From contig JAOALB010000100.1 in NCBI GenBank assembly GCA_025331125.1, positions 157,190 through 221,189 of the forward strand: DNA of 64,000 bases. Direction: 5' to 3'. The notes below the pieces were generated by a model. That model was not told the origin of the DNA. It saw only the letters and a list, made by a program, of their open reading frames with translations, and searched no databases. Numbering within the stretch: the first letter of the stretch is position 1; the number at the start of each line of letters is the position of its first letter. Source of the stretch: Mycogone perniciosa. Lineage: Eukaryota; Ascomycota; Sordariomycetes; Hypocreales; Hypocreaceae. Positions 45,580 through 58,242 of the stretch are shown here, in pieces. The translations under genes were made by a program, and so were the position numbers.

Positions 45580-46038
45580 TGAGGATACTATTTTAGATGG
45601 AGAGATGTGGCCACCGCAGATGGGGAGGTGGGGATTAATATTTTGGGGCATCTAGACAGCCAGTTCAATGATACAGTGCTTGTATTCCTTACTTGGAAGA
45701 TTTCCTCTACCCTCTCCAACAACAATTGAAATGTGGCCTTGTCATGACTCGTCAAGACCCGGTATCTAACTAACTATACAAAAAGGGGTTTCGGGTATCT
45801 ATTATATAGAAGACATGAAAGCAGAAGACGACACCTCTGCCAAATGAGAGAATACAAGACAACCTCTAAACGCCAGACATGCTTTCCATCATGTATATAT
45901 ACCAAACAAACGAGAAAAACAAAAGTGCAGATTTTCCCAATTCCAGACCAATCAATATTCATGGATTAGTTAGGGAACTGATGGTCGCGTCGTGTCCGGA
46001 AAAGGCAACAAGGGGTATCAATCGTCTCGCGCCGCCGC
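45580..46038. other. convergent 3' intergenic region
   Basis: About 460 bp between the 3' ends of MLH3 and the LicD gene. No feature seen. Confidence 0.6.
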
Positions 46039-47065
46039 TCATTGGTTCAGCCGTCCTTGTTCCTTCAACTCTTGCTTCTTACGCTCAATAGCCTCTGCTT
46101 TGCTCTTCTTCATGTCTTCGCCGGACATTCTGACCCATTCGTCAATATCGTGGTCGAATTGATGTCTGCACTCCGCCAAAAAGGGGAATTGTTAGCCGTA
46201 TGCCCCCCACAAGATCGCCCCATAGCGGGAGCTACTAGGATGAGAGATGATGGATCAACGGGAATATGGACAGGATACGAGAAAAAAAAAAAAAAACTCA
46301 CCCTTCATATTGCTCCAGAACAAGACACTGCATCCCGTACTCATCCGTCAGGGCCTTTTCGAAATTATACGGAATCCGCGCTTGGACCCCTTCGAATTCC
46401 GTGACGCGCATGGGCCAGAGGTCTTGGCTCAAATAGCGATGGCGATTCTTGCAGCTCCATAGGCCCGGCAGATTAGTCTCTCTCTCCCTCAAGGCCGTGA
46501 TGTCGATGAACATGCCGTTCTCGGTGTCGATCCACCTGCCGTCGATGATGTTCTGGCCATCGCCTTGGTCGAGCTCCGTGTGGTGAGGGTTGATGTCCAA
46601 CAGATATGTTTTCGACCTGCTGCTGCTGCTGCTGTCCTCGGAAGCGATGTTGTGTATGTGCTCCGTGCGGTTCATGTTATCTCCGAGCCATTGCATTGTC
46701 GTGTACGAGACCTGCACGTCTAGGTCATAGTCCCAGGGCATGATCTTGCCGTTCCACCACCAGCCCAGCAGCGTGCCGTGGGCGAGCCAGGTCTCGATGC
46801 CGCGGTCTTGAAAGGTAGTCAGGTAACTGTGTATCAAATTACGCAGCACAACACGGTGTTCGTCATAGGGCACTTCGGCTTTGAAGAAGCGCTTGTCGTA
46901 GTGGCTGAGAGCGAGGGAGAGGCCGGGCTCGTCGAAGTATTTGGAGCCTCTTATGGCGAAGCGGGAGTCGAGGGGGAAGGGTGGCCGAGGGTGGGATGGG
47001 GAGGCGAGGGTTGAGGAGGTCAGGGTGAGGAGGAAGAGTGATTTGAAAGATGGTGATGGTATCAT
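46039..47065 (-). CDS. LicD-family protein (fukutin/MNN4-like phosphotransferase)
   Basis: Two exons, 47065-46302 and 46165-46039, give 296 residues. An N-terminal signal peptide or anchor (SLFLLTLTSSTLAS) is followed by the LicD fold: WLAHGTLLGWWWNGKIMPWD with the acidic DYDLD metal/nucleotide motif near 112-116, then FIDITAL and PYNFEKALTDEYG. The tail is Lys/Glu-rich (KKSKAEAIERKKQELKEQG). LicD proteins transfer phosphocholine or phosphoribitol-like groups; fungal relatives such as Mnn4 act in mannosyl-phosphate addition in the Golgi. The exact activity here is unknown. The 136-nt intron is long for this window and holds a 15-T tract. I chose ATG 47065 because it starts the signal peptide. 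Confidence 0.85.
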
Positions 47066-48558
47066 GATAGCGGTAGAAAGGCGGTTTTCTTGGGAAACAC
47101 GAGCAGTGAGCGGATGAAGTGGATTGGTTATGAAGTGAGGGTATGGAAGGCAAGGGCACCAATTGCGAGATGGGCGATGTGGTATAGAAGCAAAGCGGAA
47201 CAGATATCTCGCAGGGGACAAAGGATTAAGCAGATTTGTTGAAAGAACGACAATAATCAGATGCCAGAACAGCGCTCAATATACGGACATAGGAGAATCG
47301 GAGGTAAAACGAAAGAGATCGGAGTGTCGAATGCCAAGAGCCGTAGTGGCGGCAAGCGTTGCGGAATGACGACGCAGCTTCGGCCTCTCAAACCTCACCA
47401 GCAACAGTAGTGTATTAGTATGTAACAAACAAGTAAATGGCCAGCCATTGAGGAAGATATACGGAGTACTCGTACCCTCCATATGTGTACTGAGCCAATT
47501 ACTACTCTGTACGAGTAGTTGGACAACGACCAGGTACCACGATTGTACAACTAGCTGGGTTAATAGGCACGCAAACAAAGCCCCTAGCTCATCAGGTTTC
47601 CCCCATCTTTTCCCTAGAATGATACGAGTACGGCCTGGACGAGTGAACCAGGGGGTTTCCCAAGCTTGATTGTGACTTGGACGATGCTGATCCATCCCCA
47701 TTCTCCCTTACCTGTATATATACTGTACGGAGTAGATGCAAGTACATGATCTGATCAAAGCAATCCATCTACCTTTTTTTTTCTATTTTTTTTTCTATCC
47801 CATCTCTCGCCATATCGTCATGCAGGCAATCTCATAGTGTCACTACTCGTAAACTCTCCGTTCTGAACACAAACAAAACAAGCAGACAGGCAAGCTATCT
47901 CGGAAAATACGGCTCTGCTCTCCAACGGTGGCACACCCGCGCCCGCTAAACCTCTTCTAGAAATAGCTCGTGTGCTTATGCATAAATAATGCTAGGTACG
48001 AAGTACATCGTCTGTCTATGCGCCAAGTCGTTCAATCAGCGTCATCTAGCGCTGCCGAGAAAGCCGTCTAAGACTCTCCAAGCAGGGGTAATGACCTGCG
48101 CCTTGATGTTACGTCTGCCAAGTAGTACTTCATATCAGAGCCTCTGCAGTAGTATTATGTTCGCTTAGGAGGTTTAGTCTTCTCATTCTTGTACGAAGTA
48201 CGAAGTATTACTACTCCGTACAAACAAACCGAACCCTTACCAAGTACATGTACATACATACATACAGATTCTAGACTCGTAAAGCCAGCAAGCAGTCAGC
48301 CGTCTTTTCCGTGCGCCACTCTATTGTCCCAAACTATTGCTCCTTCAGATTTGCCGATTCCCGATGCGAATGTCCATGGACGGAACGAAAATGCCGGTCT
48401 GGCTGGGAAGATAAGACGATGGCCTCGATACGAAGTACCACTAGTACTAATTATGCAGTTGCATACGGGGTAAAAAGGAGGAAGCGATCCTAAAAACGCA
48501 AAAGTTTCTTCTTGAAAAAGAAGATTGACTACTCCGTATTAGCAGAGACCAAAAATGC
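47066..48558. other. intergenic between LicD gene and tRNA-Asp
   Basis: About 1.5 kb with many TACTCCGTA/TACGAAGTA words (for example near 47460, 47735, 47998, 48190-48222 and 48530) and a CATA run near 48258. The 141-codon minus-strand frame at 47276-47701 has no domain or splice support. Confidence 0.55.
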
Positions 48559-48563
48559 AAAAA
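48559..48563 (-). terminator. Pol III terminator of tRNA-Asp
   Basis: Five T on the minus strand 11 nt after the discriminator base, with a second T5 run a few bases further. Confidence 0.6.
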
Positions 48564-48573
48564 GAAAGGTCGT

Positions 48574-48645
48574 CCCTCCCGCCGGGAATTGAACCCGGGT
48601 CTCAAGCGTGACAAGCTTGCATACTGACCACTATACTACGGAAGA
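48574..48645 (-). tRNA. tRNA-Asp(GTC)
   Basis: A 72-nt intronless cloverleaf. The acceptor is TCTTCCG with CGGGAGG (two G-U pairs) and discriminator G. The anticodon stem CAAGC/GCTTG encloses loop TTGTCAC with anticodon GTC. The T arm CCGGG-TTCAATT-CCCGG contains the B box. T runs of five follow within 15-25 nt on the minus strand (48559-48563 and 48551-48555) and serve as Pol III terminator. Confidence 0.93.
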
Positions 48646-48963
48646 TGTTTCTGGCTGTGAACAGCCAGTGTAGTGGATCGATGTCTGACCCCAAAATAAT
48701 TCTCTACATATACTATCCTCCCATCAGCATCTTCAACATTTTCTAGCATAATACTCCGTACTGTCCACGCTTCTTACTGCTACTGGCAAACTTCACATCA
48801 TCAAGCAGCTTCCATCTGCGCAAATCATGTTTCCGGGTATCGACGAGTAGTTGAAAAACACTCCCCTCAACACACATACTACATAAAACACAGGTCGCCG
48901 ACCTTCTTTATAGAATCCCCCGATCCGGAAAATCCCACCCATTCATCCGTCATGAAATCCTCA
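48646..48963. other. intergenic between tRNA-Asp and striatin
   Basis: About 320 bp, presumably the striatin 3' region. A TACTCCGTA word lies near 48752. Confidence 0.5.
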
Positions 48964-51552
48964 TCACCGTGCAAAGACCTTCACAATTCCGTCCCCTCCT
49001 CCGCTCACCACCCACTTGCCGTCCTGACTCCATACACAGGTGCAAATACCCTCACCGCGCATTACTCGATGACTCGTGATCTCTTGTGTACATGACCTCT
49101 TCTCCAGGCTCCAGAACCGGAGCGATGCATCGTGGCCAGCACTTACAAGCTCGCGTCCGTCGGGACTGAGCGATAGACTGGAGATGGCATCTGGATGTGC
49201 CAGCATGTTATATGTGCATTGACCTGGGGAAAATGTCAGTCTTTTATTCACTTCTACCCGGACGACGGGAACATACCGCTGTTTGCATCAAAGAATCGCA
49301 CGAAGCGATCTTCGTGGCCAGAAATGATGGTACCCTCAACGCCAGATCCGGCCATCGACCGTCCACCTGTCGGCCCTCCTCCAGTGCTGGTCTCTTCTTC
49401 GCCCATCTTATTTCCGTGCTGGTTGCCCTGATCCAACCCAATGGTCGTGGTCACCACCGCATTGACGCTCGTCTTCATCGTGCTATCATACGTCTCTAGA
49501 CTGTCCATGGAGCCAACTTGCTCACCCGTTCTTGTGTCGTAGACTATCACAGCCGCATCGGAGTAGGAGACCACAAATGTTTCGCCTGAGCCGCCAAGCG
49601 GGGTGATGCTCGTCGGGCTTGCGTTAGACCCATCAGATCGCGTCAATACATGTACAAGCGTGTGATGGAAAGGAGAGTTCGACGCCATGGTAGGCTGGGG
49701 AGAGTTGGAAAAGCCGCTGCCTGAGCTCATCGAGTTACCACGCACGCGACCTGCCCGACCCGACATGGCTCGGTTCGACCCGGGCTGTGGGGAGCTCAGC
49801 TGAGGAGGTGCGCTGACTGACCAGAGCCGGACGGTCCCATCTGCCGCACCCGAAACAAGCAATATCCGGTCAGGGGTGCCGTAAGAGCTAGAATTACCAA
49901 AGATGGATCCCAACACTGTCGGAAGAACACAGAGTGCCCACACAGCATCCGTGTGTCCCTCCAGAGTTGCCTTGGGATCAACTCTTCCGCGCTCCCAAAC
50001 TCGGACTGTTGCATCCTGACCGCCGGAGAATATCCAACCATCACCTTGAGCACGGCCACCAGTAGAGAAGTTCGGGGAGGGAGACCAAGAAGCCAACGAT
50101 AGAACGGCTCCGGTGTGACCGCGATGTGTGAAGTTTGCAGTTACATCTAGATCCGAGGCTGCATGGTTCGACGAAGTGACATGATTATCCAGCCGAGGGA
50201 TATTGAATCGCTTGATCATGCCATCATCTCCCGCAGTGCAAATCTCAGGCTCTCCGGGGCTACCACCACCTGAGAATATGACGGTGCGAACCGTGTTCAG
50301 GTGGCCTCTAAGCCCAAATCGTAGCTTGAAACTTGCACTCTCAGCCTTTTGTCCCGCACTCGTCAACAAATCATGTTCTGAGCTGCGCCTTTTCGACATG
50401 GAGCTCTTTCTGCGGTGGGAGCCTGCGACCCGGTTGGGGGACTTTGACAGGTAGTCTGCGTTTGGGAACACATCCGTGTCTGGTCGATTTGGGGCAACCT
50501 GAGGATGACCAGGTGTAGGTTCTGGGAATGTTCCTTCGGGAAACTCCCATCCTTCAGAATCAGGGGCTGCATGTGCCTTCTCCCTGAGCTCCACAGGCTC
50601 ATCCATACCACCCAACGCCTCAGCAGCATGGTTGGGTCGAGGCAGGGTGTCTTCCACCGTCCGCGTTGTCATTGAGACGGGCGGCTGCCACTCGTTCGAA
50701 GTATACATGGGAGGGGGTTGCTGGTGTTCATTGGACGATCGCACCATCTGCTGTGATTGTAATTCGGGATTAGGGGCAAACTTGGGAGGTGGTTGCAAAG
50801 GTGGCCCAGAATTTGGGGCTAGATGTTGTCTCGAGTTCATATCTTGAATATGGTTTTGTGCCTGCCGCATAGGCAGTTGGTATTGCCGCTCCATCAGCTG
50901 CGGGCCAGGCATTCCAAAGGCTTCGGCCTCACGTAAATCTTCTAATATCGGTAGTGGGGGGGACTCGCGGGGCGGCAAAGGGTTTGCCGGGGTAATCATC
51001 AGGTACATAAATTCAGACTGGCACTGATCCAGGAAAGTCTTGAGCTCGTTTCGTTGCGTCTCGTCATCGGGTTTCTCGACCTCAATGCCATCAACGCCAG
51101 GGATGGGCTGCTTCTCCGAGGAGGCTAGTTCAACGTCAGTATCCAAGCACGATACAAGGCAAAAGATAATTCCCACATCGCAGCTTCTCCTGGATCTTGG
51201 CGGCGCGGTCATTCTTCACGGCTTCAGTGGTTTCCGCAGCGGCGGCGCCCTTGAGCTGTGCAGTCTGTTCCTTGACCTTTCGTTCAAGGATCGACACGTA
51301 TTTCTTCAAGGCCTTCTGTGTGGCATCGGCTCTCCTCGCCTGGCCCTCGAGGCTGGCTATCCTCCCCTTCATCTCCTGCTTCTCAATCTCCCAGGCATTT
51401 CGGTCGCGTTCGTGTCGGTGCCATTCTGTCTGGAGAAAACGCATAACCCCCTGGAGGGTGTACTCAGTAGCCTGCGGCTGGTTGGCAGTGCTGTTCTGCA
51501 TCGCGCCGCCCATATCCATTCCTCCAACGCCGTTGCCAGCATTCGAGCCCAT
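48964..51552 (-). CDS. striatin, STRIPAK scaffold (PRO11/HAM-3/StrA type)
   Basis: Three exons (51552-51177, 51124-49277, 49223-48964) with 52- and 53-nt introns give 827 residues. The N terminus has the striatin signature YTLQGVMRFLQTEWHRHERD, split here as YTLQGVMRFL and QTEWHRHERD, leading into a coiled coil to about residue 110. A Pro/Gln-rich linker with a SHRRKSSMSKRRSS basic-Ser patch follows. Seven or so WD repeats from about 370 form the C-terminal propeller. Striatin scaffolds PP2A and Ste20-type kinases in the STRIPAK complex, needed in filamentous fungi for hyphal fusion, sexual development and, in pathogens, virulence. The first donor is a weaker GTGGGA, supported by the conserved coding on both sides. 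Confidence 0.95.
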
Positions 51553-52322
51553 CGCGGCGCGCGAGATTCAGTCGAGTCGGTTCATCGAGGGTGGTGGTGC
51601 GCAATAGCAACAGTGGTGGCTTCTCAGGCCGGCTCGAAAGGGCGGCGACGACAGCTCCACGCGCTTCGAACACCCGCGTAGCTTCTGGTGTGTATTTCCC
51701 TTTGCCTGCGCACGTCGTACGAAGACCGTTGAGGCTGGCTGTCCAACTTGGCGAGGTTTATGGACATTCAGCCAGGTATGTCAAGCTCTAGTACTAGCCA
51801 CATAGGCATCTGTATGCTTGTTTCTAATCTGGAGCAGGCCTGCTCGGCAGCCAATCAGAATGCGTAGTTCCTCGTGAGGCCGCAAGGCATCGACTTTGAG
51901 AACCCCTGACCTCGTTTAGTTGATGCACTACGGAGTATGTGCTATCTAATAAACATGGACATGTGCTGGATTTCCCACGACAGGCAACATATCAATTTAT
52001 TATTGAACAAGATTCATTGAAGAACACCACGATTACAGCTTGAAATAGTGCCCGCCAATACCATCCGCCACACAATACCTAGAAATCTGGAAACAATTTA
52101 ATCGCACAACAATGCTAACACTTTCTGTGGGACCTGAGGCCGTTTGCTACTCCATACAGCATATCCACTTAATTATGAGGCCGTGGCTGAAACCCAAACA
52201 CCAGGAGGCAATCAAATCGGACAATACCATATTGTCTCACGGTCGTTTTAGAATTGCTAATATGTTATGATTTAGCTCACCAGCCACTGTTGTCATCATG
52301 CTTTTCCCTTCACTAAACCACC
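51553..52322. other. striatin promoter and intergenic
   Basis: About 770 bp with a TACGGAGTA word near 51930. No gene seen. Confidence 0.55.
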
Positions 52323-54090
52323 TCATGACAGAGTCAAAGCCTCTACAGCAGCATCGCTCCACCATTTCCCTCCATACGTCTTCCCCACGCCTACTCTATC
52401 ATAGGTGCTATCCTCTCTATGCCTCACAATCAGCACCCAATAATGACATAGCTTTGTCGAGATAACTAATCCCATGCGTCTCTCAGCTTCTTCTTCTCGT
52501 CGGCCATCCCCACCCATGAGAGCAAGGCAAGAAACTGATCGCCCAGTAACATCTTGCCCTTCTTGGTCAAGAACAACCCATCCGACAACTGAGCCTGTGT
52601 GGTCGGGTATGTATTGAGCCATGGAACTCGTGAGCTTGGTGTGAGAGGCACTTATATCAGCCTGGATTGCTTTCATCACAGGATCCCCCCTCCCTACATC
52701 TAGTGTGGCTCCTATGGCTGTCATACGCTTTGCTCTCGCACGAATAGTCATTTGCCTCCTGTCATCCGAGTACACAATCGACTCACACAAATTCTTTACC
52801 CCCTTGATTGATAGGAACCGGATACCACATGGAACATGTGCCCACGTCCAAGTCGGCAGTCCCAAAGAGTTGACCATGGCCTTTACCTTTACACCCTGGG
52901 TAACTTGCCAGAGCAACTGGTCGGGAAGACTCTCTCCACACTCCATAGGCATACTCATACCCACTTCTCCTCCCCATTTCCGTCCGCAAGCCCTCCAGGG
53001 CGATCAACTTGTCCGTCGTGAATGTTAACTGCCGCTCACTGTACGACTTAACGACATTCTTCTAGCGCACATTGCGTGATATACTGTAGCATTTTTCGCC
53101 GGTCTCGCGTTGCGTGATGACCTTGCAGGACCAAATAATAACACTCTTGGTGAAGAAAACCATGCGTCGGGATAAAAGCCACTCCTGCGTTGCCCAGGCG
53201 CGGCGGTTCAGCGCTCCATGTTCCGGAAATGTGTCAGTGACGGCGTCACGCCTGATGGTTGCGAAGACTCGTGGGTCGTGAGCAGCTGTACTTTGGGGGA
53301 AGAAGTTGGGGAGCTCGATGGAAGGGGGCAATGGAGGACGAGGGAGGAGAAACCCTTCCTGTGAATCCGAGGCATGAGATGCAGCGATGGTGAGTTCAGC
53401 TCGTTCGTATATGGAACCCATCATTCTCGACTCTCGAAGCCAATCATCCTGGTCGTCTTGGCTCAGAGTGGTGTATCTGCCACGATAACCTTCGGATTGA
53501 AAGAGCTTGACACAGTTGTCTTGGACATGTAAGACTCGAGTCGGAAGCTCGGGTGGGGAGGACTCATTGACGAGATGTCCTGACAATGTCTCTCTACATG
53601 GAGCATGCCCCTGCTGACATGCGTTTATCCATCGTTTGATTAGGGAAAAACCAGCATCGCAGGCTGGGTCCGACAATTGTGCGCGGCCTATGATATGGTG
53701 TTTATGGAAGCTGTCTCTATCTACAGATATAAGAAACCAAAGAAAAGATTCAGTCTGATGGACTGGTAACGTACCTTGTCCGTCTGTGTAGAGTCGTACC
53801 TTGGCTTTCAGCAGTTTTCTAGTGACCCCTTCTGTGGCGGTCACTTCAAAACCAGTCAAATATGAGCCTTCCGTCGGGGTCTCAGGAAAAGTGACACCCA
53901 AGGGGTCAGCTTTTGGCTCGATAATGATGGTATCTGACAATTGAGGGGTTGGCTCAATGGCTATCTGTCGGTGTTTTCTGGAGACTCTAGAGTAATATCT
54001 CCTGAATAAGTGCGCATAACAGGCATTCCAATGCCGAATGGGCAAGATCAGCCCCATTCTTCCGCATGACCATTCCCCTCCGTCCACCAC
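52323..54090 (-). pseudogene. broken HET-domain (heterokaryon incompatibility) gene
   Basis: HET proteins trigger cell death after fusion of unlike hyphae. Three parts are clear: an N-terminal part leading into GRYTTLS, the HET segment DDQDDWLRESRMMGSIYERA with LNRRAWATQEWLLSRR, and a C-terminal part with LPDQLLWQV, LPTWTWAHV and YDRVGVGKTYG. There are three lesions. The HET core between YTTLS (normally followed by HCWG) and the IQDD motif is missing, about 45 residues. An in-frame TAG at 53062-53064 sits where a Trp is usual, a TGG-to-TAG change. A frameshift lies in a GA run near 52930-52942. A 54-nt intron at 53721-53774 looks intact. The start at 54090 is nominal. Confidence 0.85.
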
Positions 54091-55551
54091 GTTGAGTCGA
54101 GATTTGACTGGGAAGATGTTGAGTAAGATTATGCAAAGAAATGGAACTGCATCGGGAACATAATGACATTTCAGTAGGGTGTGGATATAAAATGCTGTAG
54201 ATAAGTCTAGAATTTAGACCATAGACGTCTGTTATCCGTGAATTTGGTGGTAGTTATAGTGCTGATCTGGCATGTTGCGGAACGGGCTGGAGAATCTGGT
54301 AGTTGCGAAATAGCGCATAATACCTTATTTCTCACCTCTTCACATAATGCAGCCTCATTCAACCCAAACCACGTGGAAAATCCACCATCGACATAATTTT
54401 GGAGGGAGTGACGGAATGTTCAACTGGAAGTGTATATTAAGAGTTAACTATATATTATACAATTGCAAATACTATAGCCACTACTTCAATAGCGCCACCT
54501 ATTTACCTCGACGTTTGTCGGGGGAATATATTGTCAGCCCTCTTCAATGCGTCGTTTGTGTCGATTCGTTTATGCTCAGAGCCTTGTTTGGGTGAGCCAC
54601 TCCCTATTACTGTCGAGTTTAGAGTGTTACTGGCGAGACAAGCATGGCTGAGAGTAAAATCCCACTTGGACTTCACTTATAGACTCCACACCCAGCATTA
54701 CCGACACACCCTGCTGGTGTCGCAGATAAAGATTTCGGGACAACTTACGAATTCACTATCACTGCATTTCGCATAAAAATTCACATCCAGCATGCAAGTG
54801 CTTCATCACTTGTCTACGCTCAAGGGTTCTGCAATACTAGTTGCGTTGCACAGCAGACCGGAGATCTGTGGGTCTCTACCCAGCCGGCTCCGAAGATGCG
54901 GAGGCCAGAACCCGGAACTCTCACGTTAAATTCCCCGTAACCTCTCCAAAGTCCCCTCCGATGTTCTCCCAATCCCAAATGAACCCTTACCTTCTTCCAG
55001 CTTAGGATGCATATAAGTTCCGCAGCTCACTCGCTTCCACGGCCTCAGTATGGAGGCATGGATGGCTGACGTTAGTAGATGGCTGGGGAAAGATGTGGCG
55101 GGTGATAACCGTCCCATCCAACGATTACAAGCAGGAGATGGAAGTCTTCAACTTCAATAGAGTCTTCTAGTATTGTGGCAACAATCACTACTGCGAGATG
55201 TCAATATTAATAATCGTGAGTACCTACTACTAGCACATGACATCGTGTGCTTATATGACTCCGTACTCTAAAAGGTTTTATGAATATTTTGCTTCTTTGA
55301 CTATAGGTCTTCCACTGCATCCACTCACCTTCTTTGCATGCTCAATGAAGAGGGGGATGCATGGCGAGAAGGTGATCCTGAGCGTATCTGTCGAGCCAAT
55401 TTGAAGGAAGGAAAACTATAATTCACGATTTATGGGGGGAATCTTGAATTCCATGCCTATTATATGTGCATGAGTGAGAAGGGAAAAGTTTCGATGTTTC
55501 AATCTTGATTCAGGCCTGATCACTTTGTCAACAGGTTCACCACACCTTCTA
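54091..55551. other. intergenic
   Basis: About 1.5 kb of AT-rich DNA. Short open frames such as 54926-55117 have no support. A TATGACTCCGTACTC word lies at about 55255. I see no gene. Confidence 0.5.
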
Positions 55552-57144
55552 CTAACATGTACACAACCTATCAATGCGATACTCAAAGATAAAGTCATCA
55601 AAAGGCCAACTAGATGCCTCCTCACCAATCCCGACGTTGATCTTACGAGCATCTATAAAAAATTGCGTTAGCACCTTTCGTGGTCGTGATTCCATCGTGA
55701 TTTATGCTAAAAAAAAGAGGCGTCACTTACCCTTAGGAATCCGAAATGAACCCCAGAATCCGTCATTGGCGATGCTTCGGGTTGCTCCAGTGGCTCCAGT
55801 TCCGACGTTGACTTTCTTGATGTGCTTTTGGTCATATTTCTCGGCACCGAGCGTGAGTCTGCCGTGTGTCTTGCCAAGCTCTTTGCCATCGACTTGGATT
55901 GTATATTGCTCCGAGGTGAGCTCGGTGTCGGCAATGGTCAGAACAAGGTCAAAATGGTAGTGGCTGACATCAATTTCTCCCTCTTGGCCGAACAAAAAGT
56001 GTGATACGCCTTGAGTCCATGGGAGAACTTCATCTGCCACGCATGGCGCGTCCGCGGAACAGGCTCCGTAGAACTGTACTTCAGTTCCGGTAGCGGATTT
56101 GTATAGCACATCCTTGGCAGCAGTTCCTGTGATAGATCATTAGATGGACTGTTCATAGGTGCATTTGTGTCTAAAGAACCCACCAGCAGGGATCAAATAG
56201 TTCAATCCTGCACCTTGTGCCCGGACTTCTTGACCATGGACGTAGATACTCAGGTTATCCCCAGGCAGTCTTGTCACCCATGTATCAAATGGATACTTGT
56301 AGTTCGGCTGCTGGAAATTTGGATGGGGCAAGACCTTCCTGTCATAACTCGTTGACCTGAGGGTCTTGGGGACGTTGTTATTCTCCAGGGAAAGCCATTT
56401 GCATGGCGAGTTATCTCGCGGGCATTTCCACCACTCGTGCGCAGGGCTACCAGCCGAGCGAGGGATCGTATTTCCGCCACTGGATTGATGCTTGATCTGT
56501 CCGTTATGCTCGCTGTTGTAAATCTCTTCAACGAGGTTAATGGCATCTTCCAAAGAACTGATGTGATAGTGAGTGAACGCGTCCAAAGCTGCTTTGTTGT
56601 GAGGGAAACAATCGCCCAGCACCCGGCGAAGGACATTGTCGAGCTCAGCAGCCTTGATAGCGGCTGAACAGACTGATGGTGTACAGACCCTCGAGGGCGG
56701 AGGGGGGGCTGGAGAGGAATTCAGTGTTCCTGGAACCCAATGCTAGTGAAGTGGTTGATGCAAACTTACCGTTTTTCACACAGCGATCATCCCGTACGAT
56801 GTAGCCTGCAGGACAGCACATCCATTCTTCCATTTCTTGATCGAAGTGAAAGGTTTCCTGGTTTTGACCCTCGGCGCAAATGTCCGACACCTGAACACAT
56901 TTCCACTTCCCATTCACATGATGAGCGACTTGAGCTGGGGGTGCGTCAACGCCGTGTCAATCAGTATTATAGAGCATCAAGCATACCTTTTTGCTTGCAA
57001 TAGTCCACCTATGGAAATATTATCAGAACTGAAGCATGCATTCGAAGAAGCCTAGGTACTCACTATGGGATTGGGCGGAGTGGGGGGCCCGGAGAGGGCA
57101 AAGGGAAGCGAGGTGAGAACCGCAAGAGTTGCGAAGGGTTTCAT
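55552..57144 (-). CDS. secreted multi-exon protein of unknown family, 429 aa
   Basis: I read six exons: 57144-57064, 57008-56987, 56934-56770, 56708-56184, 56126-55731 and 55652-55552. All junctions keep the frame and have clean GT-AG signals. A signal peptide (MKPFATLAVLTSLPFALSG) precedes a Pro-rich turn, a cysteine-containing segment (DYCKQK, WKCVQVSDIC, WMCCPAGYIVRDDRC), a PPPSRVC linker and a larger domain with FDTWVTRLPGDNLSIYVHG and a C-terminal WPFDDFIFEYRIDRLC. The CCPxGY...RC pattern resembles small extracellular Cys-rich modules. I do not recognise the large domain. Exon 2 is only 22 nt. A TATA box at 57223-57230 supports the start. Confidence 0.75.
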
Positions 57145-57222
57145 GATTGTTGTGTCTTCTTCTGATCCTGACTGTTGAATGTTGTCAAGTTTCTGCTTTC
57201 TTAGAAAAGGGACTCGGGCCCA

Positions 57223-57230
57223 TATTTATA
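57223..57230 (-). promoter_or_regulatory. TATA box of secreted-protein gene
   Basis: TATAAATA on the minus strand about 80 nt upstream of ATG 57144. Confidence 0.55.
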
Positions 57231-58242
57231 TTTCACTCGTAAGTCTACCTGGCTACATCGGGGGCGAGGCATTCGGTCTCGCCCAAAGGTATTCACGAGC
57301 TGAGGGTCAAGAACTGCCTTGTTGTCTTGTATGCGGACCATGGTGTCAAAGTGTGGGCATCAAAAGAGCTTGGCCATTCGAACTAAGTGATAACAGTGGA
57401 TGAGATACTGGGAGTGGTGGACAGAATGCTGCATCGATGTGGATTTGTTTTCTTCAAGGGCCCGATCGGAGACGCAGGGAAAGCATGTAATAGGCAGAAT
57501 GGCCCCTATCTACATGTCCGAGTCGTTGCACTGAAGCTACTGGCTGAAGCCTGTGGAATAAATACATGTATACTTTGTAGAAGCATAAGGTCTTTGGGCT
57601 CGCAATTGGGCCTCATGTATCAAGCCAAGATGTCGATTCGGAAATGCGATTGGATCTCATACTATAGCCGCATCTTTCAGCTATAAACTACATTTGCATA
57701 AACAACTAGTTTTCAATTGGCTGCCTTAAAATCATCATATCTGCGCCTCATTCTTTGTTGTCCCAGTGGGTTTTGTTCGCGTACGTATTCGGTGACCATT
57801 GCCGACATGAGACATGCAGTCGATGAGGCTCCAAGCTGCACCATGCTGATAAAGAGCAAATAGGAGATTTATCTAAGCATTGTTCTAATTTAGTGGGGAA
57901 GTTCGGTGAAATTTCGTGCGCCATTGCAAGGTGTGTAAAGATCGTGGGTCTGGGCAAAGCTCAGGATGACAGGTCAAATTCCAACATGGCCGTCTTCTTT
58001 GGGCTTCAATGCCAGAGTCTGTTCAAACTATGCCCAACTGCTGCAATGTGATCATTTGTTGCATGTGTGCAGATGCCTTTCATGCGCAGAGCCTCATACC
58101 TTGAATGTGTTCATGCTTTACGCTATCTCTCCTCCCAGCTGAGTCGCCCTCTCGATCATCGCCAACCTGGTTGATCTCGGGGCGCTGGCTCGACAGAGAG
58201 TTGGCACGTGTACCACCACGTAGCTTCATAGTTATTGGATAG
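57231..58242. other. intergenic
   Basis: About 1 kb. The minus-strand frames 57748-57957 and 58080-58307 show no domain. This could include decayed 3' parts of the P450 relic but I cannot show it. Confidence 0.45.
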
